IMG/VR virus record: IMGVR_UViG_3300010354_000392
Span: 1 to 30,004 of that record
DNA from: a virus
Reading direction: 5' to 3' (one strand)
Length of the DNA stretch: 30,004 nt
Made by a program: the position numbers and the translations under genes. Of this stretch, positions 23,843 through 30,004 are shown in pieces. Every line of letters begins with the position of its first letter. Within the stretch, counting starts at the first letter, position 1. The notes beneath the pieces are model-generated. The model had not been told where the DNA came from. It did not search any database and saw only the letters and a program-made list of their open reading frames with translations.

Positions 23843-24562
23843 ATGTTACCAAAAATTGATGTGCCCATATATGAATTGAAATTATTATCACAAAAAAATC
23901 CAGTTCGATTTAGACCATTTTTAGTAAAGGAACAAAAATTGCTATTGATGGCCCAAGAAGAATCAGAATCAGAAAATTCAATTTCATTAAACACCATAAA
24001 ACAAATATTAACTAATTGTATTTTATCTGAAGTAAATGTTGATGAATTGCCCATGTTTGATATTGAATATTTGTTTTTAAATTTACGCGCAAGATCCATG
24101 GGAGAAATTGTAAATCTGAGTTACAGATGCATGAAGGAAACTGAATCTGAAAAATGTAATAATATAGTTAATTATGATTTAAATATTTTGAACATAAAAC
24201 CTTTTGTTGATGAAAGACATTCCACAAAAATAGAAATAAATGATAATCTTGGAATAATAATGAAATATCCCGATTTGAACATGATTAATCGAATAGATCA
24301 AAATGATGAAAATTCTATTATAACAATAATTTTAAACTGCATAGATTCAATATACGATTCAGAAACAATTTACTATGCCAAAGATATTCCTAAAAAAGAG
24401 TTAGAAGATTTCGTTGATAGTCTTCCGACTTCTATAGTTGAAAAAATAAAATTGTTTTTTGAAACAATGCCAAAAATAAGAGAAACATTGCATTTCAAAT
24501 GTAATAAGTGTTCACATGAAGAAGATATTTTAATTGAGGGGCTAGACTCTTTTTTCGAATAA
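23843..24562 (+). CDS. 26: Baseplate hub assembly/tail chaperone gp26-like (zero-frame product)
   Basis: 239 residues. The start MLPKIDVPIYELKLLS, then NPVRFRPFLVKEQKLLLMAQ, is the signature of the T4 gp26-type baseplate family (Pfam T4_baseplate). Two cysteine pairs, C96/C105 and C220-x2-C223 (FKCNKCSHE), could bind zinc. gp26 is an assembly factor for the baseplate hub in T4. Here it lies directly before the tape-measure gene, the position of the tail assembly chaperones in lambda-like phages. The frame ends GLDSFFE-stop, and the last codons form a slippery T TTT TTC heptamer, so this is probably the shorter of two products. Confidence 0.88.
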   Translation: MLPKIDVPIYELKLLSQKNPVRFRPFLVKEQKLLLMAQEESESENSISLNTIKQILTNCILSEVNVDELPMFDIEYLFLNLRARSMGEIVNLSYRCMKETESEKCNNIVNYDLNILNIKPFVDERHSTKIEINDNLGIIMKYPDLNMINRIDQNDENSIITIILNCIDSIYDSETIYYAKDIPKKELEDFVDSLPTSIVEKIKLFFETMPKIRETLHFKCNKCSHEEDILIEGLDSFFE

Positions 24563-24599
24563 GTTTACATAATGATAATTTAAAAAATTATTATGATGT
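24536..24599 (+). other. Candidate programmed -1 ribosomal frameshift signal
   Basis: Three parts are visible. GAGGGG at 24536-24541 is an SD-like stimulator 8 nt before the slip site. T TTT TTC at 24550-24556 is a slippery heptamer in the correct zero-frame phase (TCT TTT TTC). A hairpin of about 15 bp follows (24567-24581 pairing with 24585-24599, AAA loop, one A.G mismatch, one G.U pair), after a 10-nt spacer. Stem and spacer were worked out by hand. The zero-frame stop is at 24560-24562. Confidence 0.72.
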
Positions 24600-24771
24600 T
24601 AATTTCGCACTAATGCAACATCATAAGTATAGCCTAACGGAACTTGAACAAATGATTCCGTGGGAAAGAGAAATTTATTTAACAATGTTAATGAAATATA
24701 TTCGTGAGGAAAATGAAAAAATTAAATTAAGACAATCAGAAATAAACGCAAAACAAAGAATTGGACGCTAA
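24556..24771 (+). CDS. -1 frameshift extension of the gp26-like chaperone (T-like domain)
   Basis: After a -1 slip the ribosome would read CGA ATA AGT and add 71 residues, giving a 309-residue fusion. The added part is RISLHNDNLKNYYDVNFALM, then QHHKYSLTELEQMIPWEREI, then YLTMLMKYIREENEKIKLRQ and a short basic end. The HHKYSLTEL...PWEREIY pattern looks like a real conserved domain and is typical of small ORFs beside gp26 in T4-like phages. The only in-frame ATG early enough (24613) has no ribosome site. The stop (24769-24771) is 1 nt before the tape-measure ATG. By analogy with lambda gpGT, it would load chaperone onto the tape measure. If it is not made by frameshift, it would need re-initiation at 24613. 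Confidence 0.75.
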   Translation, partial: RISLHNDNLKNYYDVNFALMQHHKYSLTELEQMIPWEREIYLTMLMKYIREENEKIKLRQSEINAKQRIGR

Positions 24772-24772
24772 A

Positions 24773-27418
24773 ATGGCAGATGGAATAAAAAATTCAAGGC
24801 TCGCAGAAATATTTCTGGCTCAACAAAAGGCCGGCAGAGGCACTCTTGGTGCATTAGCAGGTACAATTGGAGGGCGCGCCAGAGAAAAATTAGATATTCG
24901 AAATGTTCTTTTTGGACCTTCATACAAAAAACCAACATCTTTAGCCCAATCTATAGGAAGATCAATATTTGGAACTGGATATTCGGCTGCACCGAGAAGA
25001 GGTCTTGAAAGAGAAATGGGAGCTCCTTTAGAGACTTCACAAAAAACTGTAGAAGTATTGAGCGCGGTGAGAACCAGTCTATCGTCTATTGATAATAAAA
25101 TGACAATTCTAGCAAAAAATTCTATTCAACAAAATAAGGTTGCTAGAGATGTAAATGTGATTCGACAAAATGTGATAAGGTTGACTAAAAATGCAACTGG
25201 AAAAGCAGCTACTTCAGCGGATATGTTTTTTATGCGAGCCAAACAAAGAGAAAGTGAATATGAAAAACAATTCAAAGAAAAGCGTGAAACGATTGGTGAA
25301 AAATCAACAGATAAAGGTTCAACAACAGGATCTGAAAAATCTTCATTATTCGGAAAAACATTAAAGACTGGTGCAAGTTTTGCCGCAATTTATGCAATAT
25401 TTCAAAGTTTAGAAACTATTGTCAATTCTATTCAGAAAGCCTTTGAAAATTTTAAACCCGAATCAATAAAATCATCTATTGAAAATTTTCGTAAAAATTT
25501 TTCATTTGCCGACATTTTAGAATCTATAAGCAAAGGATATGCTTCTGTTATGAAATTTTTGAAAGATGGCGTTAATAAAATTCCTAGTGAAAAAATTGGT
25601 GAATTTATAACTTTTATGACAAATAATTTTTTAGAAACTTTTAAGTTTGCTGCTGAGACTTTTTGGAGAGGGTTTCAAACTCTCAGCCCAGAACAAATGG
25701 GAATTGCTGCTGGCGCTAGTGCAATTTATGGATTACTTTTTGGTGGTGGTCCTTTAGGAATAGGAATAGTTGGAGTTCTTTTGAAAAAAGTTTTTAAAGC
25801 AGTTGCCACCACCATAGCAGCTAATCAAATAGGAAAAAGTATAGGTGGTGTCATTTCGGGTACTTTAGGTGGTTCGATGAAAGGAATGGCCTCTTGTTGT
25901 TGTGATGCTGCTGGAGTAAATACTTCTGGAAGTGGTGATAAAAAAGGAAGAAAAGGCTCCAAAGGAAGTAGTCGTGGAGGGCGTCTTGGATCTTTGGGTG
26001 ATAAAGCAAAAAAGGCTACAAAAACATTAAAAGGTGCTCTTTCAAAAGTACCTAAAGGACTTAAAGGTGGTTTGGGCGGATTATTGGCTTCGGTTGGATT
26101 AGAGGTTGCCGCTAATTCTGCTAGAGAAAGTGGGCAAGAAGATTTGGCCGATGGTATAGATGATGTTAATACTGTTTTGAGTGCTGCAAGTGCAGGGGCA
26201 ATGATTGGTTCTATAGTTCCGGGAGTAGGAACTGCGGTCGGCGCGGCCGTAGGAACCGCAGTAGGCGCAGGTTCAGCAATATTTGATAGATTAAGTGAAA
26301 TGGATCCCGTAAATACTAGAGGAAGAGGAGCACCAGGAAAATCCGCAGGCGATTCTGGTGAATTGTCACAATGGGAAAAAGATTTTGATGCAAGAATGGA
26401 AAGAAAAAATGCATTGGCTAGAAGACAAGCTGCTGCTAATGCCGTTGGTGGTGCGGGCTCAAATGTTAGACGAACTGGTGGTGGAGGAATTACTGGAAGT
26501 GGAACTGCACAAAAAGTTAATTCTACAGGAGGCGCAGAAGAATTAACACAATGGGAAAAAGATTTTGACGCAAGAATGGAAAGAAAAAATGCACAAGCTC
26601 AAAGGGTTCCAGCAGGAACTTTGCCATTATCTTCGGCCGTTGGGGGACAAGTGCAACAAGTTTCAGGTTCTTCAGTTAATCTTCCTACTAATTTAGATTT
26701 TGATGCTTATAAAAATAAGGTTGGTTATTTTGAAAGTAGAGGAAATTATGCTCAGCCACCAAACAAATTTGGATATGTTGGTAAATATCAATTTGGAGCT
26801 CAAGCTCTAGAAACTTTAGGTTACTTAAAGTCTGGTTCTTATTCTAGGTTTAAAAATAAAGCCTTGTTAGATCCAAACAATTGGAAAAACGGATTATCAT
26901 TAGAAACTTTTTTGAATAGTCCAGGATTGCAAGATGAAGCATTTGCTAAATTAACAAAAAATAATTTTGATACACTTAAATCTAAAGGTGTTGTAAATGA
27001 GAATATGACTTCAGATCAATTATCTGGTTGGTTATATGTAGCTCATGGAGTTGGTGCAGGCGGCGCAATTAAATTTAGTCAGGGACAAAATCCTTCTGAA
27101 GGATTTGGCACGACCGCTAGTCAAATGTTTGCAAAAGCCTCTGGACAAGTGCCTACAATGCCAGCTGGAGGAATTGGAGGAACTGGCGCTTCTCCTTCCT
27201 ATTCTGCATCTCTACCTAAGATGACTGGAGATATGTTCACTTCACCATTTGGTAATGAAATGAAAGCCTTCGGCGATAACATTGTTAATGTAATTAACAA
27301 TACAATGGCTAAAGGAGAGCAGGCCGCTAGTGAGGCTTTAACTTCAGTGGATATGGATTCGATAAAAGATATGTTTAATCCAATGATTGCTAGAGCCACA
27401 TATGGATTTACATTATAA
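24773..27418 (+). CDS. 29: Tape-measure protein with C-terminal muralytic (transglycosylase-like) domain
   Basis: 881 residues from ATG 24773; an in-frame TTG at 24761 is rejected because GGAC before this ATG and the 1-nt gap to the chaperone stop fit better. Order: a basic N-terminus, helical region, hydrophobic segments (EQMGIAAGASAIYGLLFGGG onward, residues about 313-350), a rare Cys triplet (375-377), a glycine-zipper stretch (VGTAVGAAVGTAVGAG, about 485-500), and a 60-residue duplication at 530-649. From about 640 a lysozyme-like domain begins: YFESRGNY with candidate catalytic Glu654, then GYVGKYQFG at 667-675, as in lytic transglycosylases. The position after the chaperone and the hydrophobic helical build indicate the tape measure (T4 gp29 role). 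The enzyme part probably opens peptidoglycan during DNA entry. Confidence 0.85.
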   Translation: MADGIKNSRLAEIFLAQQKAGRGTLGALAGTIGGRAREKLDIRNVLFGPSYKKPTSLAQSIGRSIFGTGYSAAPRRGLEREMGAPLETSQKTVEVLSAVRTSLSSIDNKMTILAKNSIQQNKVARDVNVIRQNVIRLTKNATGKAATSADMFFMRAKQRESEYEKQFKEKRETIGEKSTDKGSTTGSEKSSLFGKTLKTGASFAAIYAIFQSLETIVNSIQKAFENFKPESIKSSIENFRKNFSFADILESISKGYASVMKFLKDGVNKIPSEKIGEFITFMTNNFLETFKFAAETFWRGFQTLSPEQMGIAAGASAIYGLLFGGGPLGIGIVGVLLKKVFKAVATTIAANQIGKSIGGVISGTLGGSMKGMASCCCDAAGVNTSGSGDKKGRKGSKGSSRGGRLGSLGDKAKKATKTLKGALSKVPKGLKGGLGGLLASVGLEVAANSARESGQEDLADGIDDVNTVLSAASAGAMIGSIVPGVGTAVGAAVGTAVGAGSAIFDRLSEMDPVNTRGRGAPGKSAGDSGELSQWEKDFDARMERKNALARRQAAANAVGGAGSNVRRTGGGGITGSGTAQKVNSTGGAEELTQWEKDFDARMERKNAQAQRVPAGTLPLSSAVGGQVQQVSGSSVNLPTNLDFDAYKNKVGYFESRGNYAQPPNKFGYVGKYQFGAQALETLGYLKSGSYSRFKNKALLDPNNWKNGLSLETFLNSPGLQDEAFAKLTKNNFDTLKSKGVVNENMTSDQLSGWLYVAHGVGAGGAIKFSQGQNPSEGFGTTASQMFAKASGQVPTMPAGGIGGTGASPSYSASLPKMTGDMFTSPFGNEMKAFGDNIVNVINNTMAKGEQAASEALTSVDMDSIKDMFNPMIARATYGFTL
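26360..26593 (+). repeat. 180-bp-spaced internal direct repeat in the tape-measure gene
   Basis: Copies at 26360-26413 and 26540-26593 both encode QWEKDFDARMERKNA and differ at only a few bases. The start-to-start distance of 180 nt is 60 codons, so a 60-residue unit seems to have been duplicated. After the 54-nt core the copies diverge into Gly/Ala/Arg-rich linker. Confidence 0.85.
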
Positions 27419-27443
27419 AAAAGGGGAGCCTAGCTCCCCTTTT
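27419..27443. terminator. Bidirectional intrinsic terminator between tape measure and gp32
   Basis: Perfect 11-bp stem AAAAGGGGAGC / GCTCCCCTTTT with a 3-nt loop. The plus strand ends in TTTT and the minus strand in six Ts, so it can stop both converging operons. It begins right after the tape-measure stop codon and ends 5 nt from the gp32 stop. It is the only strongly GC-rich hairpin I noticed in an intergenic gap. Confidence 0.92.
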
Positions 27444-27447
27444 AATT

Positions 27448-28353
27448 TCAGTCTTCTTCTGCTAGATCTTTAAAATAATCTAGATCAGAATCCGAATCTT
27501 CTTTAAACGAAAGAGTTATACTATCATCAATATCTTCAATACTCTTAGTCTTCTTAACCTTATGTGATTCGGGAATCACATCTTCTTCTCGCTGAGGAAG
27601 TTCGCCTCGCTCACCAAGAACTGCATTAAGGCGTTCCTTAATCTTATCATAGGACTTGAACTGTGATGGCTGAATAAATTCCTTAAGAGAATATTCCTTC
27701 TTCCACAAAGATTCTAGCTTTTCATCATTACCATCATATAGTGCAGTGGGCGAATCAAACTCAGAACGATCATAGTTTCGATAACCTTCAACTTGACGAA
27801 TCTTTACCTTGAAGTTTGCGCCTTCCCAGAAATCAAATGGGTTGATTGCGGTTTCATCTTCAAACTCTGGATTCATTGCTTCTGTAATCTTATCGAAGAT
27901 CTTCTTACCAAACTTGAAAAGAAATACCTTACCTTCATTATCTGGATTCTTGGGGTCCGAAATAACTAGAATGTTAGAAATGTAAGTGAGCTTACGCTTA
28001 CGCTTGCGAACAATTTCTTTGTTCGCCTCTAAGCCTGAATTCCAAAGAACAGAATTGTTTTCACAAACTGGGCACTTTTCATTTAGCGTCGTAAGACAAT
28101 TTTCAATAAGCCAACCGCCAGGTCCTTGAAAACCATGAGAGAAAGTACGAACCCATGGAAGGCCCTCTTCACCATCAACAGCGGAAGCTGGAAGAAATCT
28201 AATAATTGCTGAACCATTGCCTGCCTTATCTGTTTCTGGATACCAGAAACGATCATCATTACCTGAATTTTTTTCTGAAAGATTCTCGATTGCCTTTGAT
28301 AGCTTGTCGAGACTGCCTTTGGACTTCTTTAGATTAGAGAATGAATATGTCAT
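27448..28353 (-). CDS. 32: Single-stranded DNA-binding protein gp32
   Basis: 301 residues, the same size as T4 gp32. The N-terminal basic segment (FSNLKKSKGSLDKL) corresponds to the cooperativity (LAST-type) region. The core OB-fold is marked by FWYPETDKAGNGSAIIRFLP and GLPWVRTFSHGFQGPGGWLI. Zinc ligands are H73-x12-C86-x7-C94-x2-C97; T4 has the same order with nine residues in the middle gap. The C-terminus is very acidic (SFKEDSDSDLDYFKDLAEED), the docking tail for gp59, gp43 and other replication partners. It is the last gene of the block, downstream of gp59. GAGG 7 nt before the ATG is a good ribosome site. Confidence 0.96.
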   Translation of the reverse strand: MTYSFSNLKKSKGSLDKLSKAIENLSEKNSGNDDRFWYPETDKAGNGSAIIRFLPASAVDGEEGLPWVRTFSHGFQGPGGWLIENCLTTLNEKCPVCENNSVLWNSGLEANKEIVRKRKRKLTYISNILVISDPKNPDNEGKVFLFKFGKKIFDKITEAMNPEFEDETAINPFDFWEGANFKVKIRQVEGYRNYDRSEFDSPTALYDGNDEKLESLWKKEYSLKEFIQPSQFKSYDKIKERLNAVLGERGELPQREEDVIPESHKVKKTKSIEDIDDSITLSFKEDSDSDLDYFKDLAEED

Positions 28354-28364
28354 TTATATACCTC

Positions 28365-28392
28365 GTATGTTTTAATATATTTTTGTATGTTT
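28365..28392. repeat. Pair of 8-nt direct repeats in the gp32 leader
   Basis: On the minus strand AAACATAC occurs twice, at 28365-28372 and 28385-28392, 20 nt apart (about two helical turns). It surrounds an A/T-rich stretch directly upstream of the gp32 ribosome site. It could be an operator or an RNA site for gp32 self-repression, as T4 gp32 binds its own AU-rich leader. The function is inferred. Confidence 0.35.
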
Positions 28393-28401
28393 ACTTGTCC
28401 A
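28374..28401 (-). promoter_or_regulatory. Candidate sigma-70-like promoter for gp32
   Basis: TGGACA (28396-28401), a 16-nt spacer, then TATATT (28374-28379) on the minus strand: 5 of 6 matches for each box. The predicted start near 28367 leaves a roughly 14-nt leader with GAGG. This 70-nt gap is the only sizeable non-coding interval in the block, which suits a separate promoter for a highly expressed protein. Confidence 0.35.
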
Positions 28402-28423
28402 CAATAATATGATATCAATTTAT

Positions 28424-29020
28424 TTAGCAAGTTGCAATCTGCTCCTTCAATATCTTCCTAAACTTGAAAGTTTCGAAAGAAAGAAATGGCGTATACTTTT
28501 TACACGTTAGTGAAAAATCTGGCCATCTGAAAGTATCAGTTATTTTCTTATTCCAAATAGGAACAAACTTTAATATAGAATCGAGAATGATGAAAGTTTC
28601 TAGATGAACATCTTTCTGAAAAGTCATTTTTAATAATGGTGGATAAGTGTTATCTGAAACTTTCAACATTTCGTTTAAATTCTCAAATTTTTCTTTTAGC
28701 ATTTCAATGTCATTTCTGAACACATAAGAAAGTGATTGAAGAATTTTTTGCTTTTCTATAAAGCAATCATTAGCTTCATCTGTAAGCAATTCTTTCGACC
28801 ATGCTTTGGGATGAACTAAAAAATTAGAAACAAAAAACAATTCCATTTCGTCATCTGAATATTTTCTTGATAATTTGACGAAATCATATTTGTCTTTTCG
28901 CTTCTCAAACGTATCTTTAGCTACATTTACTTTTCTATTATATTTGAAATAGTCAAATTTTTCAGAACCAAAATGTAACTTCAGAGCACTATACATTATG
29001 AATGATTCGTATGGCGTCAT
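28424..29020 (-). CDS. 59: gp59 helicase loader
   Basis: 198 residues (T4 gp59 is 217). The N-terminal half matches gp59: FDYFKYNRKVNVAKDTFEKR, then KDKYDFVKLSRKYSDDEMEL and FFVSNFLVHPKAWSKEL, parallel to T4 VIKYNWCMRVSDAAYQKRRDKYFFQKLSEKY and ALIFISNLVANQDAW. Later, HLETFIILDSILKFV matches T4 ISFETFILLDSFLN. gp59 loads the gp41 helicase onto gp32-coated forked DNA. It lies between gp33 and gp32 as in T4, and its ATG overlaps the gp33 stop by 4 nt. It has no Shine-Dalgarno, so coupling to gp33 is likely. Confidence 0.93.
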   Translation of the reverse strand: MTPYESFIMYSALKLHFGSEKFDYFKYNRKVNVAKDTFEKRKDKYDFVKLSRKYSDDEMELFFVSNFLVHPKAWSKELLTDEANDCFIEKQKILQSLSYVFRNDIEMLKEKFENLNEMLKVSDNTYPPLLKMTFQKDVHLETFIILDSILKFVPIWNKKITDTFRWPDFSLTCKKYTPFLSFETFKFRKILKEQIATC

Positions 29021-29238
29021 AGTGGTAGTGTATTTGCTTTTTGCAAAAGATTTAATTCTTCTGCCTCTTCTCTTATTTTTTGTTTTAAGTTTTGACTTAT
29101 AAGTGCAGAAATTGTTTCTACTTCTATTTCATGCTTTTCACAATAAGCAATGATAGATTCTAGAATGCCTAAATTAGAAGTCTTAGCAAAAGACTCTATC
29201 TTCTGACTAAAGGTTAAAATTTCTTCTTCGGTTGGCAT
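29017..29238 (-). CDS. 33: gp33-like late transcription co-activator
   Basis: 73 residues, shorter than T4 gp33 (112). The C-terminal half lines up with T4: LESIIAYCEKHEIEVETISA, LISQNLKQKIREEAEELNLL and final QKANTLPL, compared with T4 YLEATTAFLEENSIPE...SGIIEKIQSEAIDENLL...EKTNTLDFLL. The missing part is the T4 N-terminal extension. gp33 bridges RNA polymerase and the gp45 clamp and, with late sigma gp55, fires TATAAATA promoters such as 22001-22008. The placement between dsbA and gp59 equals T4 order and supports the call more than similarity alone. The start overlaps the dsbA stop (TAATG). Confidence 0.85.
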   Translation of the reverse strand: MPTEEEILTFSQKIESFAKTSNLGILESIIAYCEKHEIEVETISALISQNLKQKIREEAEELNLLQKANTLPL

Positions 29239-29498
29239 TACTTTACAATCGATTCATACAAAGTTTCAAACTGTTCATGTTCAGCCACCTCTTCTTGAAA
29301 TGTTTGCTTATGGTAAACCTTGACCATTCGATTTAAAACCTTCTTTTCTAATTGAAGTTCTTCGCCTACCTTCTTCTTCATTTCACGAATCAAATCTCGC
29401 TCGCTCTCAATTCTAGTGAGACTGTTCGACGCTTCTCTCAACATATCTAGCAACTTTTTCTGGTCTGCTGGATTTGATAGTAGTGTTTGATTACTCAT
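29238..29498 (-). CDS. dsbA: DsbA-like double-stranded DNA-binding protein
   Basis: 86 residues (T4 DsbA is 89). It is helical and charged: LREASNSLTRIESERDLIRE, MKKKVGEELQLEKKVLNRMV, then KVYHKQTFQEEVAEHEQFET and LYESIV. T4 DsbA has the same plan (KFIKEASDHKLKISGYNELIKDIRIRAKDELG...FNRLLALYHKDN...EVVELYDTVF). The T4 protein binds dsDNA near late promoters and is thought to help late transcription. It sits immediately before gp33 as in T4. GGAG 7 nt before the ATG is a good ribosome site. It is unrelated to the periplasmic disulfide enzyme of the same name. Confidence 0.87.
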   Translation of the reverse strand: MSNQTLLSNPADQKKLLDMLREASNSLTRIESERDLIREMKKKVGEELQLEKKVLNRMVKVYHKQTFQEEVAEHEQFETLYESIVK

Positions 29499-29508
29499 AT
29501 ATTCTCCA

Positions 29509-30003
29509 TTATCTATAAAACAAATGATTTTCTATTTTAGCCACAAAGGTTCTGTTTTGATGAAATTGTGGACGTACCTTGTCAGAGTGAAAGTATAGCA
29601 CATTTTTCATCTTGTCGATAGCAATCTCATCAAACTCTCCATTTAATGCGCGAAAAGCAACTTCCTTTGATTCCTGCCAATTGTCACCAGATGGAAGTTG
29701 TCTTCTCTTACAAAAATAAGAGAATTGACAATTTTGATTTCTATAACGCTGTGATACTACACCACAAACCGAATATGGAAAATTGTTGTGTGTCGTTCTA
29801 TTTAAAATAACGAGTGCCACAGCTTCTTTACCTTTTTGCGATTGCGTGCCGGCTTCATAAAAAATTGCTTCAGATAAACAACGATACTCTTTGGTGTTTG
29901 TTATTTCGTTTCTGACAACTCTAGGCTCAAATGGCAAAGGTATTTCATGCACCTCAACCGATTGCTTTTTTTCTAGAGACTTCTCTAGATTTACTTTTAG
30001 TTC
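29509..30003 (-). CDS. SleB/CwlJ-like cell-wall hydrolase (Hydrolase_2), 5' end beyond window
   Basis: 165 codons are visible and the frame remains open to the right edge, so the true start probably lies outside; a GTG at 29952 would give a 147-residue form but lacks a clear ribosome site. The family core is clear: CLSEAIFYEAGTQSQKGKEA with VALVILNR, then NVLYFHSDKVRPQF and the closing IENHLFYR, as in SleB/CwlJ spore cortex hydrolases and many marine phage hydrolases. The two Glu of SEAIFYEAG include the likely catalytic residue. It would cleave peptidoglycan, for lysis or another step. It stands where T4 has rnh, 10 nt ahead of dsbA. Confidence 0.87.
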   Translation of the reverse strand, partial: ELKVNLEKSLEKKQSVEVHEIPLPFEPRVVRNEITNTKEYRCLSEAIFYEAGTQSQKGKEAVALVILNRTTHNNFPYSVCGVVSQRYRNQNCQFSYFCKRRQLPSGDNWQESKEVAFRALNGEFDEIAIDKMKNVLYFHSDKVRPQFHQNRTFVAKIENHLFYR

Positions 30004-30004
30004 T

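Noticed and set aside
23827-24099. 90-codon minus-strand frame opposite gp26
   Set aside because: Shadow of the gp26 coding frame, with no recognisable product or start signal.
24613-24771. Independent small gene starting at ATG 24613
   Set aside because: No Shine-Dalgarno, and the conserved-looking frame continues upstream to the slippery site, so a frameshift extension explains it better. Re-initiation remains a fallback.
1-30004. CRISPR array, tRNA, insertion sequence or integrase signals
   Set aside because: Nearly all bases are in phage morphogenesis or replication genes. I saw no regularly spaced repeats, cloverleaf or transposase motif.

Overview
This window is part of an AT-rich T4-type myovirus genome, encoding most of the baseplate and tail plus the edge of the replication and late-transcription block. 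It is not an Escherichia T4 close relative. The giant DUF4815-type protein, the fibre starting MAINQITTANTF, the enlarged gp7 and gp8, and a gp5 without a lysozyme domain are the style of marine T4-like phages (cyanophage or pelagiphage type). I see nothing that fixes the host. There are no tRNA, CRISPR, IS or integrase signals, and no stretch over 300 bases lacks a gene.

Layout. Bases 1-21972 are one minus-strand morphogenesis run, in transcription order: gp48, gp53, gp27, gp5, a PAAR tip (gp5.4-like), a 383-aa unknown, gp25, gp6, gp7, gp8, a 2027-aa DUF4815-like structural protein, an 81-aa coiled-coil protein, and a beta-structured fibre cut by the left edge. A perfect T4-type late promoter (TATAAATA, minus strand, 22001-22008) heads the run. 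Bases 22008-27418 run on the plus strand: gp4, a 198-aa conserved unknown, gp54, the gp26-like tail/hub chaperone, and a tape-measure protein with a C-terminal muralytic domain. A strong bidirectional terminator (27419-27443) separates these from the minus-strand block hydrolase-dsbA-gp33-gp59-gp32. That order matches T4 (rnh-dsbA-33-59-32), except that a SleB/CwlJ-like hydrolase occupies the rnh position.

How it works together. gp33 would connect the phage late sigma to the clamp and activate TATAAATA promoters like those seen here. gp32, gp59 and dsbA belong to DNA replication. gp27/gp5/PAAR form the hub and spike; gp25/gp53/gp6/gp7/gp8 form the wedges; gp48/gp54 cap and start the tube; the tape measure sets tube length.

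Most striking observations. (1) The gp26-like gene ends in what looks like a complete three-part programmed -1 frameshift cassette: an SD-like GAGGGG, slippery T TTT TTC, then a 15-bp hairpin. It would add 71 residues just before the tape-measure gene, as in lambda G/GT. (2) Three genes without a Shine-Dalgarno have NATAAATA exactly 5 nt before their ATG, which suggests leaderless late mRNAs. (3) The cell-wall-cutting function appears to have moved from gp5 to the tape measure. (4) A GxGY beta-module is planted in four neighbouring structural proteins, and a beta-propeller is inserted in gp7.
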